The notes beneath the pieces were generated by a model, which ran no database searches, had not been told where the DNA came from, and was given only the letters and a program-made list of their open reading frames with translations. Below, piece by piece: positions 22,224 through 34,691 of a stretch of DNA of 64,000 nucleotides. Within the stretch, counting starts at the first letter, position 1. Each line of letters begins with the position of its first letter. Made by a program: the position numbers and the translations under genes. The DNA is from Eutypa lata (Eukaryota > Ascomycota > Sordariomycetes > Xylariales > Diatrypaceae), in NCBI GenBank assembly GCA_022661535.1, contig JAKULF010000001.1, forward strand, positions 3,100,001 through 3,164,000, written 5' to 3'.

Positions 22224-24398
22224 CTAGTCATCTACCCACGTGCCTGGCATGGGAAATCGAGGCGTCTCAACCATACCCCAAAACTCCCCAGCAAACTCCT
22301 CTACTCTTATATCCAACACCAGTGACCAATCCTCAAGGCTTGCACCATACCGAATATCTTTGAGGTACCACCCATCTATTCTATACCATTCTCTTGGAGA
22401 TGCGGTATTAATGTAGTTATCCATGAGTGTTTTCCTCTCTTTTTTCCCATACTTCATTAAATCAACTTGGCATTCCTTAAGCAAGGAAAGCCACTGTAAC
22501 AGCGCCCTGTGAATGATCCCGGGTCTCCTCCAATAGTTGTCGTCATCGTCCTCAGTGCGATTGGAAATAAAACAGATCAATGGCGTCCCTTCATACAAAG
22601 CGGAAGACATAGAAGCGAAGTGGTAGGGACCTGGATGGCGGTGGAAATAATGCAAGTTCTCACTTACACAAAGGGTCTCGCGTACAACATCCTTCCATTC
22701 AAGGAAGTCCTGCCTTGCAAGACCTACAACAGGATCGTACCCGGAGCTGATCGCAAATGCAACCAGATTTATGAAAGGTACATCAGACTGCTCAAGTTTC
22801 TTGATATCGTCCCTTTGAATGATTCCACCAGGCCAAAGATAGTGGCACAGCGCTTTGGCGGGAATAGCCATGCCACAACCCCATATCACTGTAACAACCT
22901 GCCAAAGCCGGTCACGAAAGGGACTTTCGTAATTTGGTTTAATACAGTGATATGGAGGAGTGACATTGCCTCTTCGAAACAGAAAACAGGTAAAAACATA
23001 TGTATATGCAAACAGGCTATATTCGTGTAGATATCGGTGGGCGTCAAGGCTGCAATTTATGGTGGCGAGGAATTCAAATGTTTTACGAGCCCTGGTAAGG
23101 TCTCTTAGGGGGTGAGGTAATTCACGGAAGATATTCTCTATTGGACGGTACAAACTTGAGCCGCGTTCTTCAATATCGAGGCCACAATTTAATAACAATT
23201 GAATGCAGTCAGCATCAAAAGCGTACTACGAATAACTATGTAAGCATATATTGTAAGTAGCATTGAATGAGGGGGTATGCTAGGTGCCTTACATGTAACA
23301 GAGTGTCTCCCATTTTGGTAACCATAAAGGGGCTTGCAAGTCCATTGCGGAACAACTCTTGCAATAGTTCAGTATCACTGTTGCGTACAGCATTAAATGC
23401 TGGAGAGAGCAAATCATCTACCATGTGCCAGGTGCGAAGGCAGAAACCCCAACCCGAGATAGCTTTCGTCAGTTGGACTTCCCAAACTTTTCGTACTATC
23501 CAGGAAGGTGGTTGAATTCGGATGTCGAAACCTTTGAAGTTTAGATATTAGAGTAGGATAATAGTCATAGACGAGAATTACTTACGAGTCTCAGGAAGAA
23601 AACTTAGAGAGTCAACCTTTTCTGCCTTGCATGTTGTAACAGCCCCAAAGAAAGTATGCGAGCTGGAGAGATGTGAGTGCCTTGTTCTGGTTGAAACAAC
23701 AGGGCTTTTCACCGCTGTAGCGTTCTTTTGTAGTTCAATGCCATGGTTTTCAACTTCGACAAGTCCCATGGGTGAGGCAATGGTGTATGTAGACTCTTTG
23801 TCTTGTTCTGATGTATCAGGGAGTATGGAGCTTGGTTGGCTCTCGGAGTCTTTGAGTTGTTGGAGGATCATATGAGGTTGTAACTTCATCAATGCCCTTG
23901 AATACATGTAAGTAAGTGTCTGAGAAAGAAACCATTTAGGAGTTTTTACATCATGTAACTGTTTTGGGCAAGTTTGAGGATAGAGACAGCTTTTTCGAGC
24001 CGTCTTTCGTAATCGGCTATCGTCCGCGCCTTGAGCACCACTTTCAGTTTTCCCATGCGTCTTTTCAACTTCTTTTCTGTATCGACCTGGATCCTTAAGT
24101 CGTCGACGAGGCGAGTGAGGCTATTCATCGCTTCTCGGCAGAATTCAGTACTCCTTCGTAGCGCGGTATCATTGAAGAGTAGTGAATTGATTGAGGCACG
24201 TCGCTCGTTGATTTCGGCTTCCATTTCCCAAATGAGTGGATCGAGGATATCGATCTCCTTCATGAGGTCGCTGATCGTCTCGGGGACATTCTGGATCTCG
24301 TCCCACAGCCTCTTCAGCTTTGGAATCGCCCCTCCTGCCTTCACGGCTACTTCTGCCACAGCAATTGAACTTGCCGCTATTCCGAAAAGCTCTGCCAT
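22224..24398 (-). CDS. STAND-type N-terminal domain protein with ankyrin-like region
   Basis: Four exons, 24398-23950, 23896-23586, 23531-23293 and 23225-22224, with introns of 53, 54 and 67 bp in matching phases, give 666 residues. Residues 1-150 match the fungal N-terminal domain found on STAND (NLR-like) proteins: MAELFGIAASSIAVAEVAVK, then amphipathic helices (IPKLKRLWDEIQNVPETISD). After a Ser/Thr-rich linker comes FDIRIQPPSWIVRKVWEVQ, and then an ankyrin-like stretch at about 310-355 (FNAVRNSDTELLQELFRNGL, GDTLLHYAF, LLLNCGLDIEERG). There is no NACHT/NB-ARC P-loop, so this is the N-domain plus ankyrin architecture. Such proteins are suspected in fungal self/non-self recognition, but the role here is inferred. 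The first splice acceptor was chosen by phase (ATTCAAG). Confidence 0.75.
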
Positions 24399-26331
24399 TC
24401 TGATGATGATGCTTTATGAGGACCGGGTGAGGAAAAAGAAGGGGCGGTAGAAAATAGGATGCAGGAAAAACATTGCTATGAGAAGAATGAGGGGTTAGTC
24501 TTCCACATGAGGCCTCACGAGCTGCATAGCCCCCAGGCCATGCTTACACCTTCAACCAGTGAGAATTATAATGAAGTGATGTTGTTACATGCAGGATGCT
24601 ACAATACTGGGGCATTGCTACCCGCAAAGAGTGGTGATTGGGCCAGAGAGTGAGTAGTTCCACGGTCGGGAGAATCCCCACTCACACGTAGGTATAACAG
24701 TCATTACTGCTGGCGCCTCTACATCAATAAGTTACTAATTCCTACACTGGCTAGCAACTTAGACCACTGGAGAGGTCATTCTCACTGAATACCTACTATG
24801 ATCTCTAAGGAAACATTGCCAAGAAGATAGAAGAGAGGAAGCTTACGTACGGAAGAGTTGCAAATAAATGCTTCAGACTGTATATAATTGTCATAGGAGG
24901 TACTTGGGAGGTTTGTAAAATGCGTAAATGGCTCCTTGGAGATAAGATGGATGCTTAAGGAGTAGTTGTTGTGAAAATTTATATACTATAAAAGTTGTGA
25001 ATAGTCGAAGTGGTGCCGCTATATCATAATACCTATAATTACTATAATTAAATGCTGAGACTAAAGTTGTAGTAAGACAAATTCAAATTCTTTAGCGGAA
25101 AATTCAGTTTTATATAAATTATACGTTATATATTTATCATATTTGATGATAATTCTTATTATATCTAAGTTTTTGTATTGTCAGCTTTGCTATTCCGCGA
25201 CATTACACACCTTATCAACAACCACACCTATCTACATACTGACTACCACGTAGTTTCTATTCTAAGTATCAATACACAAGCTAAACAGAGAATCCCGCCC
25301 CTAACAGTGTCACTTCGGCCCGGGCTACAGCACATTGGACCGACCTACAAGGGCAGCAACCTACTCATATAAACTAGCTTAGGCTATGAACCAATTAGGC
25401 AAGCAAACCTGGATAGTACGGTTAAGAGAGTGTCAGACGAGAATCTACTTCGGTCTCAACTATGATGAGATACTTAGTAATTAAAAAGAAAATCTGAAAA
25501 AAGTCTCAAGATCGTACTCCTGATTTTATCAGGTGAGGGCATGTGACAGAGTGAAACGGGGAGGCTAGAACTTGGCGTGAATAGATATGACCATCAATGC
25601 CTGCCTTAATACCACGTAAGGGGGCAAAGACCGCTTTATGTAGGCTGCCAGACCCCCTTTATAGGCCAGCGGAGGATCGCTTCGAGGCTTACCACTTAGT
25701 CTTTACCTCAAATACGAAGTCTATCTTACCCTGACAGATTTGCACCCGCTGCAAGCGAGCCAAACTCTAGGTAAGAATGGGAAACCAAACCCCCTATTTG
25801 ATCCTTCACCCCCCCTCACTGCCTTCGTGGCTCAGAGTTAGTCAGAGCGCCGGTCTATAGAATTGTGAAGCAGTTATATACGAAATAGCCCTTTGAAGTG
25901 TTAGCATGTCCGGAGATTACGGGATTGAGCCTGGCAGGACGGTTTTCCCCCCTGTTCGGTCCCCTTTTATGACCAAGGTGGTTCGTCGAGTACCGACTAT
26001 TACATAAGACAAGACAAAGGGGTTCTACGGCCACGTTATTAAAAACATGGCTTTAAATCTAGTCCAACCATACCGAAAACGCTTGTTGTTTTGCTTCAAA
26101 ATGTGTACACAAATGTCACGGGACGAATGTAAGTACCGGTGGTTAAACTTCGTAGGTGCAAGCATTGACGAACACGGAAAGCCTCACAATTATCTCTGGA
26201 AGTGTTCTAACTCGCTAATGCAGACAGACATCTATCTAATCTTCGCAAATGCTCTGGGGAATATGTACAGAAGAGCCGGCTAGATTAAGAAGATCTGAAG
26301 TATGAGACCAGACCTAGTTGCACGAACAATA
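24399..26331. other. Gene-poor region with a tRNA-like remnant
   Basis: 1.9 kb, very AT-rich at about 24960-25170. The short open frames (24459-24653, 25178-25372, 26047-26283) are not convincing. It contains a tRNA-like A-box/B-box pair at 25821-25931. Confidence 0.45.
25821..25931 (+). other. tRNA-like remnant (A box and degenerate B box)
   Basis: gccttcgtggctcagagtta starts like a tRNA: a 7-nt arm, then TG, then a GCTC/GAGC D-stem enclosing the loop, with an A-box match to TRGCNNAG. About 85 bp on, gggattgagcc differs from a B box (GGGTTCGAGCC) at two positions, one of them C to T. The 3' acceptor arm complementary to gccttcg is absent, so this is not an intact tRNA. It could be a decayed tRNA or the head of a tRNA-derived SINE. 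Confidence 0.3.
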
Positions 26332-28061
26332 TTACCTCTTCTTCCCACCGACCTTGAACGAGCCTTCGAACCCGGCCCGCCCCTTGGGCTTCTTGGCCGC
26401 CCCCTTTTTCTTCCCGGATTTACCCAGCAGCTTTTCGTCTCGCCTCTTCTGGATGTTCTCCTCTCGCTTCTTCTGCTTCTCCTTCATCGCCTTGGCCACG
26501 CCCTCGCTTCTCGCGCTCCACTCCTTGGTGCTCTTCTTCTTGGACTGGTCCTTCCGCTTCACCGCCTTCTTGAGCAGCTTCTCGTCGTCTTTGATCTTCT
26601 CGCCCTCCGCTCGCCTCCTGGCCGTGAGCCAGATCTCCTTGTCCTCGATGTCCTTCCGCTTTTCGTTGTCCATCTCCTCCAGGCGCTTCTTCTGGTTTTC
26701 CAGCTTCTGCAACGCCGTCTTTGGGTCTGAGGGCCCCTTCTTCTTACCCTTGCTCAGGGAATGTGAGAGATCCTGGGAGAGTTGGGTTCCATCGCCGAAA
26801 GCAACACGGCCGAACGAGAAGTTGTTGTCAGTGTCGATTGCGGGGCTGAGCATGCTCCCGGGTGAGTTACGGGCAGATGCGAGAGCCTCTTCTCGAACTC
26901 TGTCCGCGTCCGCTTTCTGCTGTTTCCTGAGCTCTTTCTTATGCGCCTTCCGTTCTGCTTCTTTTTGTCGACGGGCCTCGATTAGCTCCTGTCGCGTGCG
27001 TATGGGCTTCCCATCACGGTCTGCTTTTCTTGCGTCTCGGAGAGCTTGGATCCTTGCTGCGAGACGCTCGCGGAGGGCTGCCGTGTCCTGTGGAATCTTG
27101 ATATGTTTGGGCTTTTCGGATGGTGGGACGGTGGATGAAACAGATGTAGTAGTACTGGATATTTGGCCGGTTGAGTCGGCTGGTGTTCCATTTGTATCAA
27201 AGACGGGTGACTGCGGTTCGGACGGTGAGGTAGAGGCATTCTCACCATTTTGTTCGCCATCAACGCCAGTGATACCAGTGACATCAACATCCTCCATGTC
27301 TGATTGTTCGACGGAGTCGGGTTCGTCAGCCTCAATAGACTGATTGGGTTTCGAGTTATTGTCCGGTGCTGAAGAGTCGGCGGTACTGTTGGCGTCGGTT
27401 CGAGACTGTCTGGCACCTATCTTGATCTTGTTGACACCCTTGATGGTCTGCCTCTCGAAGGCGGCCTCTTCCTCTCTTAACATTTGTCTCTCTGCTTTTC
27501 GTTCTTTTCGTGCCTGCTTCTTTTCCTCTTTCCGCCTCTCCTTATCATCCATCTCTTGTGTTTCATCATCGGCCACCTTTTGCTTTTTGAGGGCATCTTT
27601 CTGAGCTCTGCTCTTCATACCCTGACGTGGAATCTCAGATTCGACGCCATCGACGTCTGACCACTCTTCGTCATCTCCGTCTTGCATCTGTTCACGCTTC
27701 CGCTTCTTGCGAGCCTGCTCATCCATGACCTCCTTGACACTTCGGTTTAATTCACTGTCGGGATCGAGCTTGTTGCGCCGAGCAGCGGCGGCTTCTGCTT
27801 TCGTTTGCTTTTTCTTTTGCCATTGATCCTACACGACAACAAGATGGTAAGCAAACTTGTCTAACTCGAATGAAGTTGTCAACGTACACTATTATCTTCC
27901 CCATAGTACATCTTGGCGGGTATTAAGGAGAGTAGGCCATCGAAAGCTTTCGCATGGTCGCGAAGACGTTCCTATAGTTGCGCTGGATGTCAGATGCACA
28001 TTCTCGTTAAATGATAGCGGGGTTTGCATGGTGTACCAACCTGCAGAGAGGAGTCCGCCAT
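26332..28061 (-). CDS. rrp14: SURF6/Rrp14 ribosome biogenesis protein
   Basis: Three exons, 28061-28041, 27971-27888 and 27828-26332, with introns of 69 and 59 bp, encode 533 residues. The spliced N-terminus (ERLRDHAKAFDGLLSLIPAK, MYYGED, then QWQKKKQTKAEAA) is the diagnostic start of fungal Surf6-like proteins and only appears when the two tiny 5' exons are included. The centre is acidic and Ser/Thr-rich. The C-terminal ~220 residues form the Lys/Glu/Arg-rich helical SURF6 domain (FSFGRVAFGDG, PKTALQKLENQKKRLEEMD, then WSARSEGVAKAM), ending in a basic tail. Yeast Rrp14 acts in the nucleolus in 60S (and 40S) subunit assembly. The plus strand of this exon also has a long open frame, which is a shadow caused by codon bias. 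Confidence 0.92.
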
Positions 28062-29581
28062 TTCCAAGTTTCTTTTGGTGATTATGCGATAAGACAAGTA
28101 GCTACTGGTTGATATATATTTTGACACTTAATGAATTGCTGGTCGCGTGGTGGTGGTCGTGGTGGTGGTCAGTGGTCTGCCTTTTCCGTGGGGCTGGGGC
28201 GGGATGTTGGTAAGGCGTAAGGTAAGGTCTTGAAGGTAAGGCAAAAGTTTCAAAAAATTGAGGCGGTGACTTTGAGCATTTCGCAAGAGTGGATTGGCAC
28301 TTGCAGGAGCTAACCGCTCTGATGATTTGATTGGTGAAATCTTTCAATTTTGATTTTTTTTGCTTAAGTGCGGAGCGAATCGTTTATCGATATCGCGAAA
28401 TCTTGGCACTTTTCAACTACAACCTATCATAAGTCCGGGTAGTTATATCAGGCTGCAGGACAGTAAAAGACAGAACGTTAGGTATCTATTCTTCTTTTGA
28501 ATACTCACCTAATCCTTTCTTGTGTAGCAAGAAGTGCATTAATTGTAAGAAGAGTTAGTTAGATTGAATTTTATATAGAAACTACAAAAATGTATTAAGG
28601 AATCGGGTTATGAACTATTAAGATCATCTCAATAAAAAGCATGGATGGACTTTCTAATGGAAATATCACTGGCATTATACATGTAATTTCATGCTTCTGT
28701 TACCTGCTTTTAAAGACAGCGAGGTATAATTATTACGTCGTGTTTAGTCCCTTTTTCATCTAAATGTAAATCTAACGACGAATATTATTCAGACTATATC
28801 CCTTATAAGCTGGCTATACTCAATGTACCAATCGTGACTCTGTGGCTAGTATTGTCTTTCTGCTTCACCCCCTTATATAAAAAAGGTCAATAACAATTAG
28901 ATCACTTACCTAGCTAGTCTACTTACTTGACCACCACCCCCTTTTCCTTTGAATGGTATTTCTATGTCATAGTAGATTAATTATACTACGCATTTCTTAT
29001 GGTATTATATACCATGTACTATCCTATGGTTTGATCTTGCTTTGCTAATACATAAATGTAAGTAGTTCGCCTCAGGTGTTAATTTGAAAGGCAGAAAGAA
29101 ATAATGAAAGAAACATCAGTAGCATTCACAATCCAGTCTTTAAGTTTTTGTTGATACACATATTCAAACCCCTCAGACTATGACTCTACTTGCAAGAGTA
29201 GTCGATACCCAAGGCCGTTAGGTTTTTGCTAGCTAGCAGAATACATACACAGTTATCGTTAAGATACTATCTGAGATCAAATGCCAGAATGATGCAATGG
29301 ATTTCGGAGGACCAAGTCCCTGCAGTAGCTTCATCCTCGGGACCTCGACCGATTGGGAATTGTTGTCCTTGATCAATAGGGAGGCTCAACCTAGGTAGGG
29401 GCAGCATCTGGTTCCGGGAGGGCGGCTGCAGACTCTCCGCATTCCCGAATAGGCAAGGTCCCAATCGGGCAACTTACAGCAAGAAAGATGATATAAAGAT
29501 GCAGTCGTGCCGCACCAATTCGATGTAGCTACTTTATTCTGTCTGCTGAAATGATAACATTTAGGGCGGAAAGAAAAAACA
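28062..29581. other. Intergenic, AT-rich, bidirectional promoter side
   Basis: 1.5 kb between the 5' ends of the SURF6 gene (minus) and the mannanase gene (plus). It is AT-rich in the middle (28400-29150) and no gene is supported. The 300 bp before 29582 are more GC-rich and probably hold the mannanase promoter. Confidence 0.5.
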
Positions 29582-31054
29582 ATGAAGTTCACAATCTCCT
29601 GTTGTCTTGTTTCGCTTGGACTCCTCGGGTGCGGCGCCGTTGCCAAGCCCCTGAACTACCGGAATGAGACCACGCCCAAGGGGTTCGTGAAGGCGGAGGG
29701 AGGCAAGTTTACCCTCGACGGGGAGGACTTCTACTTTGCGGGAAGCAATGCCTACTACTTCCCGTTCAACAACGTATGGAGCCTTGGCATTCAAACTTCA
29801 GTAACACTGGGTGGCTGACGTTTGCTATTAGAACCAAACGGACGTCGAACTTGGCCTTACCGCTGCCAAGGAGGCCGGCTTGAAAGTTTTTCGCACCTGG
29901 GGGTATAATGACAAGAACGTCACTTATGTCCCAGATGGACTGCCCCAATATGGCAATGAAGGAGCCGGTGACACCGAGGTTGTCTTTCAGCGATTCGCTA
30001 ATGGTACCTCTACTATTGACATCGAGGCCTTCGACAAGGTCGTGGACGCTGCCACGAAGGTTGGCATTAAGCTTCTTGTCGCGTTCACGAACAACTGGGC
30101 CGACTATGGAGGTATGGATGTGTATACTGTGAATCTAGGTGGGAAGTACCATGATGATGTGAGTTGTTCCATTCACTACCAGAATCAATAAGTCCCCTTT
30201 TTAACCACGTGGAGCTGATTAAACCGTCAACAGTTCTATCGTCTTCCCCAGATCAAGGAAGCCTACAAGACCTATGTCAAGGCCGTGGTCACCCGGTACA
30301 AGGACTCGCCCACGATCTTCGCGTGGGAGCTAGCCAACGAGCCGCGCTGCGGTGCCGACGGAGTGCGCAACCTGCCGCGGAGCGACGACTGCACCACGGA
30401 GACGCTGGGCAGCTGGATCGACGAGATGAGCACCTACGTGAAGAGTCTCGACCCCCACCACCTCGTGACGTGGGGCGGCGAGGGGGGTTTCAACATCGGC
30501 TCGGATGACGGATTCTACAGCGGTAGCGACGGGGGCGATTTCGACCGCGAGTTGAGCCTCGAGAATATCGATTTCGGCGTCTTCCATTCCTATCCCGACT
30601 GGTGGGGCAAGACGGTCGAGTGGACCGACCAGTGGATCCGCGACCACGCCGTGGCGGGCCGGAAGGCCGGGAAGCCGGTGATCGCGGAGGAGTACGGGTG
30701 GATGACGGATGAAGCCCGTCAGGAGTACCTAGGCACGGTTTCAAACATCACTCGCACGCAAGCCGTCGGTGGGTGGCAGAAGATCGGCCTGGAGGAGAAG
30801 ATGCCGGATTTGTACTGGCAATTTGGATATTCCGGATACTCATATGGACGAAATCACGGTAAGTACTGAAACAAGCTAACATCTGACATTTCTCGCTATG
30901 TTATAGAACATTCTACAAGATACGATGGAAAATTAAATACTAACTTGTTTTTACTAATGCAGATGATGGCTTCACCATTTTCTTGGACGACGACGAGGCA
31001 CAGCAACTTGTGTACGACCATGCGGAGGCTTTAAACAACTTGAATGGTTCGTAA
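29582..31054 (+). CDS. Secreted endo-beta-1,4-mannanase, GH5 (subfamily 7-like)
   Basis: Four exons, 29582-29773, 29832-30158, 30234-30858 and 30963-31054, with introns of 58, 75 and 104 bp, give 411 residues. A signal peptide is clear ([21 protein letters not shown]), followed by the GH5_7 start [20 protein letters not shown]. The acid/base is the Glu of WELANEPRC (about residue 209); the nucleophile is one of the Glu pair in VIAEEYGW (about 325/326). The family segments FRTWGYND and [18 protein letters not shown] are present. The enzyme cleaves beta-1,4-mannosidic bonds in plant mannans outside the cell. There is no carbohydrate-binding module and no Ser/Thr linker, so it is a bare catalytic domain. 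Several N-glycosylation sequons (NET, NVT, NGT) are visible. The last exon is short and encodes the C-terminal helix. Confidence 0.93.
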
Positions 31055-32046
31055 GTTAGTACGCGACATGAATACTTACCTTGGAAAGATATAGTAAATA
31101 ACCTACGTCGGGCTTGTAATGTATCCATCGGATCCGTATACATGCCCTCGTTTTTAATTTACGGCTGGAGTGACTCCGACAGGTTAGCTATGGAATCAAA
31201 ACTTTCTATCGCAAACCAACTCAAAAAATTAATGTTCCAATTAAGAAAATCTTTATTTAACTGTTGCTACCATCGCCGTACATCTGTTGCAGCACCGTTT
31301 TGCAGTTGGTGATATTTGATAATGTTTAGCGTCGTGGGACTGACTACCTTGAGGGAAAGGGGTAGAGACGCACCCTCCCCTTGAGCGCTAACCACCTGCT
31401 GTTTTATCTGTAGCAGGTATGTATGTAGGTATGTAGGTCTGTAGGGGCCTGTAAGCTGAAGATGTTTGTACAATACATACCTAACTACCTACCTCTAGGC
31501 TAGGGGTTAACTGCTCCCTGTAGCGTGGGGACGTATTATACATGCCTGTATGTCATAATAACAAGGACTTTCGTGCCACTGCCCAACCCCGGCGGCCCTA
31601 CCTGTTAAAAGGATTAAAAAAGGTAGCTGTATTTTATCTCAATGTGTTGTTAATTATATAAGAGTAAAATATTGGCAAAGGTATAACAGTAATGGTGATG
31701 TGTAGTGATGATAGGTGTTGAAGGTAAAGTACATAGCACTGTCAGAAGTTCATGGCGATATGATTGGAGGCACTTGAGCACCAACATTAGTGTAGTTATG
31801 CCTTGGTCGCGCTTTAGAACAGGCTGTTTAGGGGTTCTGTCGGATATGGCCTTTCAAAACGAACACAAATCATTACATGTTGATTGCTGCTTCACTTTGG
31901 AAAGAATATGAAATCTTGAGATGAAGAGTTAAACATTAGGCTTGCACTAAGCATACTGGTGAGAGTATTCTATCTAAAATAATAATGGCTCTTTTTGTGT
32001 GATAACGTTGTCGTCCCATAAATACGATCCGCCACCATCGTCTCTC
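31055..32046. other. Intergenic, convergent 3' ends
   Basis: About 1 kb between two convergent genes. It includes a GTAT/GTAG simple repeat at about 31415-31445. The open frame at 31705-31911 is not convincing. Confidence 0.5.
31415..31445. repeat. GTAT/GTAG tetranucleotide repeat
   Basis: Degenerate tetranucleotide tract of GTAT and GTAG units within the convergent spacer. Confidence 0.75.
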
Positions 32047-34691
32047 CTATGAATCGCTGTCAGACACCATGTCAGGAAACCGCCGCCGCTTCCGGGTCCG
32101 ATTCTCCCCTATGGCCTCTAAGGCCGAATTGGCAATGTACTGAGGCCCCATGAATTGAAATTCCCTGGGATCGTGAGAATATCTACCCTGCTCTTCCTGT
32201 ACCCGTGACCGGTCTCTAGCTCTGGTAGTGCGACTCGTGCCTTGGTCACCACCGGGTGTTGGGGCCCCCTCTGGCGCTGGATTTCCCCTTGAAGTTCGTG
32301 GCCGTTTTTTCTTTGCGCTGTGAACCGGCTGCACTGTTACCCCACGCAGGATACCCGACGATTCCACGCCCTCGACGAGTACACAATTCTTGCCCTTGTC
32401 AAAATATAAGGGAAGGTTCCCTTCGTCGAATAACACCGCTGTCGTTTTATTGGAATCCTTCACCCATCGCTTGAAGGATATCGACATAGCATCGCCACTC
32501 CCTTCCAAGGTGGCGGAAAAATACCAATGGCCTTTGGAAGGCTGGCCAATGTTGAATAGGTCATAGCAATTGCTATAGTGGAGGTTGTCGTTATGTCCTC
32601 TGGGGCGAAACAATGGATCGCAAATGACCTTGAGCTCATCTCTACCATTGACACTGATTTCTACCTTGGCCCCTTGATGGTCCTAATGTCCTCGATGGGT
32701 TAGTCATGGAGATATGCGGGTATAGCAAGAGTGTCAGGGTTGTCATCAACAGACCTTGTCAACGAGAAACGTCGCATAGTCATTCCAAGGGCCGTCAGGA
32801 GGGTCCCTTATCCCGCGCTCGCGCATCTGTATTCCAAACGCTGCCCCGCGGTTTATGAACTGCTCAACGGTCAGGGGTCGTCCTACTGCGTAGGCAGCCC
32901 CTTGCGCGATTTTGACCGTACTGTAGCTCTGACGATTAGAAGCAAGAATACGTTAGTCAGTTGATTGTGGATATCCACTTACTGCTCATCAATCTCGAGT
33001 AAATCGATGAATACCGGTGGATGTGTCCCATGCTCCTGACAAAGTTGTCCTATTCGCTCTCGAATGCCTGGGTGCTGAGCGGTCCCCCCAGCAACAGCTA
33101 CCCACGCGTCTTCGCCGTCAGCGGCGGATACTAACCTTTCAAACTGCTCTCTCGCTTTCTGTAAGGGGTTTTCCATCGCTCTCTCGAAACAAGAATTGAT
33201 GATGGTATGACCCAGACTAATCTCCAGTTCTTTGCCATCTAAGCCTCTCACGGCTTCAAATTGAAACTCTTTGTTCTCTTCAAGAGCATACCTTCCCTTG
33301 TCTCTATCGAACTGGTCGCGGAGGTCATGCTTGTGCTTGGGTGACATGGCTCCGCGTCTCCCCTAAACCGGGGTTGCGAGTTAGTAATAGTATGCCGACG
33401 AACGTTCGAAAAGGTGTATGGCAAGATAGACCTAGGCAACATATACGTAATAGGGAAAGAATCATGATTACGCATTGGTGTAACGTCAGGGGGGAAGAGA
33501 AGAGTATAAAGTACGACAGATATTTACCTTGTATACTTCAATATACTTGATGGCTTCTTGTGCAACATAATGCTCCCATTGCTCACTACCTCCACCGGCA
33601 CCTACAAAATTAGATCCACCACTACTTAGACAGATTTAGGGAATCCACACTGAACTTACCGACAGCGTCTCCTATAAGAAAGAAGCTTCGGGTATCATCG
33701 TTTCCACCAGTGTTAGAGACGTGGTAAATGCAAGAGTTCTATTACCACGTGTTAGCATGGCTCATTGGACTATAAGAAATCAGTAGTCGGATGCCACTCA
33801 CCATGCTGTGACCACCGAAGTCAAGGAATAGGATAGTGTCATTTCCAACCGGGCTTGGCTGCTTGAGAATGAGATCGCGATAGTTTCGGCAAAGAAAATG
33901 GGCCAGGGCCTCTGTCTCTGTCACGAAGAACATCTCGATAGAGTTGTCGGGCAATACACTTTGGACGATATCTCTGTAGATCTCCGTAGTCTCGACTTTC
34001 CACTGAGAGGGAACAGAAAGCCCGATCCTTGTGAGACGTAACTTCCTATTAGTGCATACTACTCTGATGCGGTCAAAGACCCTCGAGAATAGTTGTTTGA
34101 GTCCTTGCTCTATCCTGTTTCGAAACGCTCGGTTGTTCATTCTATGGCGTAGGATGTCGTGGAGCTGGTACTCTTCGAATAGGTTGTCCAGTTCCTTTGA
34201 TAGCACATACATACCATACTTCAAAGAAACGGCGTCCCGCGTTGGGTCGATATCTTCGCCTAGATAAACCTCGCCGCAAGTGTCAAATGGATGACACGTC
34301 GTTGAGAAGTCGCCTAGAGTATATCGACTGTTGTATTGTCGAAAGTCGCGGCTTTGGACGGGATGTATCTTGTCATCATCGGGGCACCACTGCAGTGTAG
34401 GATGTCTATCGTCAGCCTCTCTCTCTCCATAGCTAAAGGGGCACCCAAGAGATTCAATATATTGAATAGCTAGATATAGGGAAGAACTTTCTCGTGAAAT
34501 TCATATTCATGGACTGTGGTACAAAGGACTATAAAGCAGTCATAAGAACTACTTACTAGACGAACCCTTAGGCTGGTGCTGCCCAAATCGATACCGGCGA
34601 CACTGAATGAGCCAATTAGCATGCGTGTTGTAGGTGGTATTCGTAGCTTTAAACCGAATGGGGTTACTTACACTCTTTTTGGTGCCATCAT
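32047..34691 (-). CDS. Hsp70-like (actin-fold ATPase) fungal protein
   Basis: Eight exons: 34691-34672, 34602-about 34557, about 34469-33802, 33738-33660, 33601-33528, 33362-32983, 32920-32755 and 32682-32047, about 690 residues. Hsp70/actin-fold marks are VVAGIDLGSTSLRVR (phosphate 1), LFLDFGGHSM (phosphate 2), DAVGAGGGSEQWE, and AVAGGTAQHPGIRERI followed by HTVKIAQGAAYAVG (adenosine and connect-2). The C-terminal part (EISVNGRDELKVICDPLFR onward) replaces the normal substrate-binding domain. It ends in basic nuclear-type clusters (KKKRPRTSRG, RTRKRRRF). These fungal Hsp70-like proteins are expanded and of unknown function. All joints agree in phase except the second: a consensus GTAAGT at 34556 leaves phase 0 while the acceptor at 34470 needs phase 1. 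A donor 4 nt downstream (GTAGTT) restores the frame. Confidence 0.75.

Noticed and set aside
26302..27343. Long plus-strand open frames (142 and 341 codons) opposite the SURF6 gene
   Set aside because: They are mirror frames of the Lys/Arg/Glu-rich minus-strand exon. The minus strand has splice-consistent family motifs; these do not.
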